In this document: piece after piece, positions 8,387-10,674 of the stretch | How positions within the stretch are numbered: the stretch's first letter is position 1 | How the letters are laid out: each line of letters starts with the position of its first letter | DNA from: Bacteroidota bacterium | GTDB taxonomy: Bacteria; Bacteroidota; Bacteroidia; Bacteroidales; UBA1402 | DNA length: 10,674 bases | NCBI GenBank assembly: GCA_030706285.1 | Contig: JAUZOU010000066.1 | Span: 1 to 10,674 of the forward strand | Direction of reading: 5' to 3' | Position numbers and translations under genes: made by a program | The notes under the pieces: generated by a model | Told to the model about the DNA's origin: nothing | Databases searched by the model: none | Seen by the model: the letters and a program-made list of their open reading frames with translations, nothing else

Positions 8387-8515
8387 GCTAACGGTCAAGT
8401 GTATGTGGCGTAGCCGATTGCGGGCTACTTTCCTGTCAAACCGAGATGAAGTTGATGCGGGTGATGGACTTATAAATACTCACAAAACCGGCTATGACAT
8501 ATACAAATTGTTGGC
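8387..8515 (-). repeat. Element A: attC-like folded repeat, copy 1
   Basis: In plus-strand order: box GCTAAC (8387-8392), a 6-base spacer, left arm 8399-8416 (GTGTATGTGGCGTAGCCG), a 72-base loop 8417-8488, right arm 8489-8506 (CGGCTATGACATATACAA), a 3-base spacer, and box GTTGGC (8510-8515). The arms pair at 14 of 18 positions, and the two outer boxes can pair over 6 bases with one G-T wobble. The loop opens ATTGCGGG and contains TTTCCTGTCAAACCGAGATG and TTGATGCGGG. It lies downstream (minus-strand sense) of the truncated winged-helix gene and is the last copy before the FISUMP gene. Confidence 0.85.
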
Positions 8516-8598
8516 AACTAGTGTTTATTTATTTCTGCCTGTTTGCTATTTTGCTTCATTTATCAAAGACATTTTGTCTTTGATATTGTCCTTGATTT

Positions 8599-8769
8599 CT
8601 AATTTTTAATTTTATACTTCACCCATCTATTTTCACCTACTTTTTCTAATAATCCCTTATTAAAAAGATTAGCTATTCGTCTTTGAGCTGTTTTATCCGT
8701 CAACCCGAAATGACTAGCATACTCTTTTGTGCAAACCACGGACGCCGTTAGGTGGCTGTGGTTTTGCAT
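8599..8769 (-). pseudogene. Truncated winged-helix fragment, C-terminal tail of a Fic- or RecG-like protein
   Basis: The minus strand from the ATG at 8767-8769 to the TAG at 8599-8601 encodes 56 residues. The last 46 read VVCTKEYASHFGLTDKTAQR, then RIANLFNKGLLEKVGENRW and VKYKIKN. This is a recognisable C-terminal winged-helix module of the kind ending many Fic-family and RecG-like/AlbA_2-type proteins (TxKEYAxxFGLSDKTAxRxLxxLxxKGLLEKVG). The first ten residues come from repeat DNA (half-site D), not from the parent gene. The parent would have been several hundred residues long, so only the 3' end of an older cassette gene remains. It could still be expressed as a mini-protein, but I have no evidence of that. 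Confidence 0.6.
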
Positions 8770-8787
8770 AGTGTTATAGCCAGTGGT
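8731..8787 (-). repeat. Element D: atypical or half site of the cassette-repeat family
   Basis: The right part is GTTATAGCCAGTGGT (8773-8787), the terminal repeat of the Abi-gene unit. Left of it is a hairpin, GCAAACCAC (8731-8739) with GTGGTTTTGC (8758-8767), one bulged A, enclosing GCCGTTAGGTGGC. The 72-base loop of the other elements is missing, and I find no partner GTT box on the left. It seems to be one arm of a normal element joined to foreign sequence, which fits the truncated gene beside it. The Abi gene stop at 8793-8795 is only 5 bases from the repeat. Confidence 0.55.
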
Positions 8788-8792
8788 CTTTT

Positions 8793-9449
8793 TTATTCTA
8801 TTGTTTCTCGGTATTTATCAATTGTTTCACTAATGTGATTAAGTTCAACTACCCAGCCTAACAAATCTTTGTCCAACCATTCTATGCCTTCAATCAATTC
8901 AATTTTATATCTATCGAGCGCTAAAAGATTCCATGAAATTGCTTCATGATGGAATATTCTGTTTCTCAATTTTCGGATTGAATTGAACTTCGAACTCATC
9001 GTCTTCCTTTGTCTAATTTGCTTTGGACAATTTGGAAAAGCCAATCGTAAACTTTTCCATAATGTCATTTCAAACCTAACGTCAAACAAAGACGTCCAGA
9101 AACCGAAGGTCAGTTCAGAAATAATACGTCCAGGCGTTATTTCTTTTTTCTCTGAAAGTATGTTGGTCTTTGCATCAGATATCCTATCTATCTGAAAACG
9201 TGATGCAATTCTGATAAACTCCATATTCTCATACCACTTACTGTCATTAAATCGCTTAGTTAGTTGATAATCGATTGAATTTCTTAATCCCACTTCGAGA
9301 ATTGAAAGCAGTGGATAAAATGACTCAGAAATCAGAATATTGCTTTTGTAGTGAAGAATGGCCTTGTCTATATCGGCCTTATGGCGGTTTAAATATGGTT
9401 CAAGTCGGTCGTTTGAAATAATTCGATCAATCAGTACATTCTTCTCCAT
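8793..9449 (-). CDS. Abi-like HEPN-type protein, candidate abortive-infection RNase
   Basis: A soluble 218-residue protein resembling Abi-like (AbiD/AbiF, Abi_2-type) proteins. Family-like segments in order are a helical start, FYPLLSILEVGLRNSIDYQL (about 45-64), GRIISELTFGFWTSLF (107-122), LWKSLRLAFP (130-139), and KLRNRIFHHE (160-169). R162 to H167 forms the R-x4-H motif of HEPN ribonucleases, and the whole sequence reads as alpha-helical. Proteins of this kind cut or bind RNA, and some block phage growth; whether this one does is inference. No signal peptide or membrane segment is present. The gene lies alone between cassette-type inverted repeats at 8773-8787 and 9589-9603, with a 139-base leader. 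No antitoxin partner accompanies it, as is usual for AbiD/AbiF-like genes. Confidence 0.75.
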   Translation of the reverse strand: MEKNVLIDRIISNDRLEPYLNRHKADIDKAILHYKSNILISESFYPLLSILEVGLRNSIDYQLTKRFNDSKWYENMEFIRIASRFQIDRISDAKTNILSEKKEITPGRIISELTFGFWTSLFDVRFEMTLWKSLRLAFPNCPKQIRQRKTMSSKFNSIRKLRNRIFHHEAISWNLLALDRYKIELIEGIEWLDKDLLGWVVELNHISETIDKYRETIE

Positions 9450-9588
9450 TTTATATTATCTTTGTGCTGTAGTCCCGGTGATTCCTCTCCCAGTTCCTTT
9501 GCTGGTGATGAAGCCGGGTTCTTTGTTTTATCACACTTCGTTTTTTTCTCTTCCAGAATTACAGAATATTTTCAAAAGCAGCCTTTTT
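9450..9588 (-). promoter_or_regulatory. Structured leader upstream of the Abi-like gene
   Basis: Between the cassette repeat and the Abi start lie 139 bases without a good coding frame on the minus strand. They contain nested short stems: CCCGG (9474-9478) with CCGGG (9514-9518), and inside them CCAG (9490-9493) with CTGG (9502-9505). The block is richer in G and C than the flanks. It must hold the promoter, but I find no exact TAnnTTTG. I recognise no riboswitch. It could be a transcribed control leader or a remnant of an older cassette. Confidence 0.35.
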
Positions 9589-9597
9589 ACCATTGGC

Positions 9598-9724
9598 TAT
9601 AACGGGTAGTGTAGCATTAGTGGCGGATTGCGGGCGAATCTCCTTTCAAACCTTTAAATGGCTGATGCGGGAAACGAACCTTGCGGAACGTGCTTCACCC
9701 GCCATTAATTCTACACAATTAGGT
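9598..9724 (-). repeat. Element B: attC-like folded repeat, copy 2
   Basis: Plus-strand order: box TATAAC (9598-9603), a 5-base spacer, left arm 9609-9626 (GTGTAGCATTAGTGGCGG), a 72-base loop 9627-9698, right arm 9699-9716 (CCGCCATTAATTCTACAC), and box ATTAGGT (9718-9724). The arms pair at 16 of 18 positions. The loop starts ATTGCGGG, has TCCTTTCAAACC at the same offset as element A, and GCTGATGCGGG at the same offset again. It separates the Abi-like gene from the 195-residue gene. The arm sequence is unlike those of A and C, while architecture and loop length are identical. Confidence 0.87.
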
Positions 9725-10401
9725 GCCGTTATTTTTTTCTATCATCTATTTTGGGAATATTCTTATGACATCAAAAAGTTAAACCGTGTAATTATTACCC
9801 ATTTCCAAAATACCTTTTTTATCAGAATCTTCTCACTGCTAAAATAACCGGGCCATGAAGTATATCCAAAATTAAACACTGCGTTTTCCCGTTTATCGTC
9901 AAATATAATTTTGTCAATGAAATAAATTCGATGCATTTTTGGGGCTTTCTCAAAAAGTAGGTCCATCTCATCTGCTGACAGACATTTAATAAAAGGTTTT
10001 AACCCTATGGTTGTATCGTTTGATAAATAGATTGTATCTGTCCTATTTAACTTATCTTGATTCCAATATGAGACAAAATCTTTCGGCTCAATATTCTTAC
10101 ATAATTCGGAGATGATATTTGTTGGAACAATAAATCCTGTCTCATTTTTAAATGAGATTGAATCATAATCGAAATATGTTCTATTAATCGTCGAATTAAT
10201 TAAAATTGTATCCTTGTGGTTTTTGAATGAAATATATTCTTTAGGAGAAAATAAATCATCGATAATTGAATTAATTATGCTTTCGTCAGACTGAGCATAC
10301 ACAAAATCTAGTGACAATATTGTAAATATTATAACAATCAGATATTTCATAATGACACTTTTACAAAACTTGAATTGTGCGACTCTTATAATGGCACCTA
10401 A
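9719..10401. repeat. Gene unit bounded by 14-bp inverted repeats (secreted-protein cassette)
   Basis: TTAGGTGCCGTTAT at 9719-9732 is the reverse complement of ATAATGGCACCTAA at 10388-10401, with one mismatch. Between them is only the 195-residue gene. The left copy runs into the box of element B and the right copy into the TAACGG box of element C. Thus the unit's two ends would pair with each other if it were circularised at the element boundaries. Confidence 0.75.
9763..10350 (-). CDS. Secreted protein of unknown function, cassette-borne
   Basis: I do not recognise this 195-residue family. Residues 1-19 form a signal peptide (MKYLIVIIFTILSLDFVYA) with likely cleavage before QSDE, so the product is exported, without a lipobox cysteine. 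The body alternates short helices and strands. The C-terminus has the pattern of many small Bacteroidetes exported proteins: RIYFIDKIIFDDKRENAVFN, then FGYTSWPG, and finally ILIKKVFWKWVIITRFNFLMS, resembling the strand-turn-strand 'K..G.W.I' ending of NTF2-like or Lumazine-binding-like domains. The gene is more AT-rich than the polysaccharide locus. It stands alone in its unit, 30 bases inside one terminal repeat and 37 inside the other, in the same direction as the Abi-like gene. No function is proposed. Confidence 0.7.
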   Translation of the reverse strand: MKYLIVIIFTILSLDFVYAQSDESIINSIIDDLFSPKEYISFKNHKDTILINSTINRTYFDYDSISFKNETGFIVPTNIISELCKNIEPKDFVSYWNQDKLNRTDTIYLSNDTTIGLKPFIKCLSADEMDLLFEKAPKMHRIYFIDKIIFDDKRENAVFNFGYTSWPGYFSSEKILIKKVFWKWVIITRFNFLMS

Positions 10402-10527
10402 CGGACGGAACTATATGCAGTTGGGGAATGCGGGTTGCTTTCCTGTCGAACCCCGATGCCGTTGTTGCGGGCTGCGAACTTTATTGTCCGCACCGAAACC
10501 CCAATTGACATATAGTTTTTGTTGAAC
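10397..10527 (-). repeat. Element C: attC-like folded repeat, copy 3
   Basis: Plus-strand order: box CCTAAC (10397-10402; with the preceding A it is ACCTAAC, a perfect RYYYAAC), a 6-base spacer, left arm 10409-10426 (AACTATATGCAGTTGGGG), a 72-base loop 10427-10498, right arm 10499-10517 (CCCCAATTGACATATAGTT), a 3-base spacer, and box GTTGAAC (10521-10527), a perfect GTTRRRY. The arms pair at 17 of 18 positions with one bulged base, like the extrahelical bases of attC sites. The loop has AATGCGGG, CTTTCCTGTCGAACC and GTTGTTGCGGG at the same offsets as A and B. Confidence 0.87.
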
Positions 10528-10530
10528 TAA

Positions 10531-10546
10531 ATCCGCCTTCGCGGAT
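10531..10546. repeat. Short perfect hairpin right of element C
   Basis: ATCCGC-CTTC-GCGGAT is a perfect 6-bp stem with a four-base loop, 3 bases after element C. No T-run follows on either strand, so it is not a clear terminator. It may mark the left boundary of whatever DNA carries the plus-strand gene at the edge. Confidence 0.45.
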
Positions 10547-10586
10547 AGCTGACCATCAGTATTTCCGTCAAGGTTTTTCAAAAGTA

Positions 10587-10652
10587 CCCGATTTTTTCTA
10601 TAATCGTAAAATTAACAACAACAAATTTTATAATTATGAGGAAAAAATCGGG
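10587..10652 (+). promoter_or_regulatory. 12-bp perfect inverted repeat spanning a start codon
   Basis: CCCGATTTTTTC at 10587-10598 is the exact reverse complement of GAAAAAATCGGG at 10641-10652. The ATG at 10636 lies just before the right arm, so in mRNA the arms could pair and sequester the first codons. Alternatively the arms mark a mobile-element end or a protein-binding site. Confidence 0.45.
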
Positions 10653-10674
10653 TTTTACTATTGTTGAGCAGGCC
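10636..10674 (+). CDS. Start of an unidentified plus-strand gene, cut by the window edge
   Basis: Only 13 codons are visible, reading MRKKSGFTIVEQA. It is the only likely plus-strand gene and therefore breaks the direction of the array. GFTIVE superficially matches the type IV prepilin cleavage motif (G|F-T-x-x-E), but the residues after it are not the expected hydrophobic run. A transposase or other cassette gene is equally possible. The AT-rich leader and the inverted repeat around the start support a real start. Identity cannot be decided from this much. Confidence 0.35.
   Translation, partial: MRKKSGFTIVEQA

Larger units (their letters stand above)
8773..9603. repeat. Gene unit bounded by 15-bp inverted repeats (Abi-like cassette)
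   Basis: GTTATAGCCAGTGGT at 8773-8787 is the reverse complement of ACCATTGGCTATAAC at 9589-9603, with one mismatch in 15. Between them lie only the Abi-like gene and its leader. This repeat differs from the one bounding the neighbouring unit, so it is a property of this cassette. In integron terms, the first bases of a cassette are complementary to the inner box of its own attC, which is what is seen, extended well beyond the usual 6-7 bases. Confidence 0.75.

Noticed and set aside
8403..8609. Plus-strand 68-residue reading frame
   Set aside because: It runs through the arms and loop of element A and has no family resemblance. The minus strand explains the region.
9358..9609. Plus-strand 83-residue reading frame
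   Set aside because: It overlaps the Abi-like start, the leader and element B, and its residues are a by-product of repeat and leader sequence.
8387..10527. Calling the array a standard integron
   Set aside because: No integrase, attI or Pc promoter is in the window. Only element C has boxes that fit RYYYAAC/GTTRRRY exactly; A and B deviate. I call it integron-like.
8387..10527. CRISPR array
   Set aside because: The copies lie roughly 0.8-1.2 kb apart with genes between them, and the repeats are neither identical nor short.
10636..10674. Type IV pilin gene
   Set aside because: GFTIVE fits the cleavage motif, but it is followed by QA rather than a hydrophobic helix, and only 13 codons are visible.

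Overview
The window looks like Bacteroidales chromosome (Bacteroides/Parabacteroides/Dysgonomonas relatives). The evidence is a SusC-type TonB-linked porin, a SusR-like membrane regulator with a DUF6377-type C-terminus, a FISUMP lipoprotein, TAnnTTTG-like promoter motifs, no strong Shine-Dalgarno sequences and moderately AT-rich DNA. Every convincing gene lies on the minus strand except a start codon at the extreme right edge.

Positions 1-5488 are the upstream end of a polysaccharide utilisation locus. Read on the minus strand the order is regulator (3785-5488), secreted GH27-like glycosidase with a C-terminal carbohydrate-binding module (1847-3613), then SusC (1-1790, cut by the window edge). 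SusD is expected just past the left edge. The regulator-glycosidase-SusC order resembles SusR-controlled alpha-glucan loci. A coiled-coil lipoprotein (5507-6385) lies directly upstream of the regulator.

Positions 6386-8380 are a transition zone: a stretch with no gene, a decayed hexapeptide-repeat acyltransferase, and a FISUMP lipoprotein. The C-terminal codons of the FISUMP gene have the signature expected of a variable region made by a diversity-generating retroelement, though no template or reverse transcriptase is in view.

Positions 8380-10674 are the most unusual part. Three copies (A, B, C) of a ~126-130-nt element separate small minus-strand genes. Each has a TAAC box, an 18-nt arm, a loop of exactly 72 nt with a conserved core, a complementary arm, and (in A and C) a GTT box. 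Arm sequences differ between copies but are self-complementary within each. Two gene units, one for a HEPN/Abi-like protein and one for a secreted protein of unknown function, are also bounded by their own 14-15-bp inverted repeats. This two-level complementarity is the logic of integron attC sites and gene cassettes, but the element is longer than usual, its boxes fit the consensus loosely, and no integrase is visible. I read it as an integron-like cassette array with an unfamiliar attC-type site. A half-site (D) with a truncated winged-helix gene, and an unrelated plus-strand gene start at the right edge, show the array has been rearranged.
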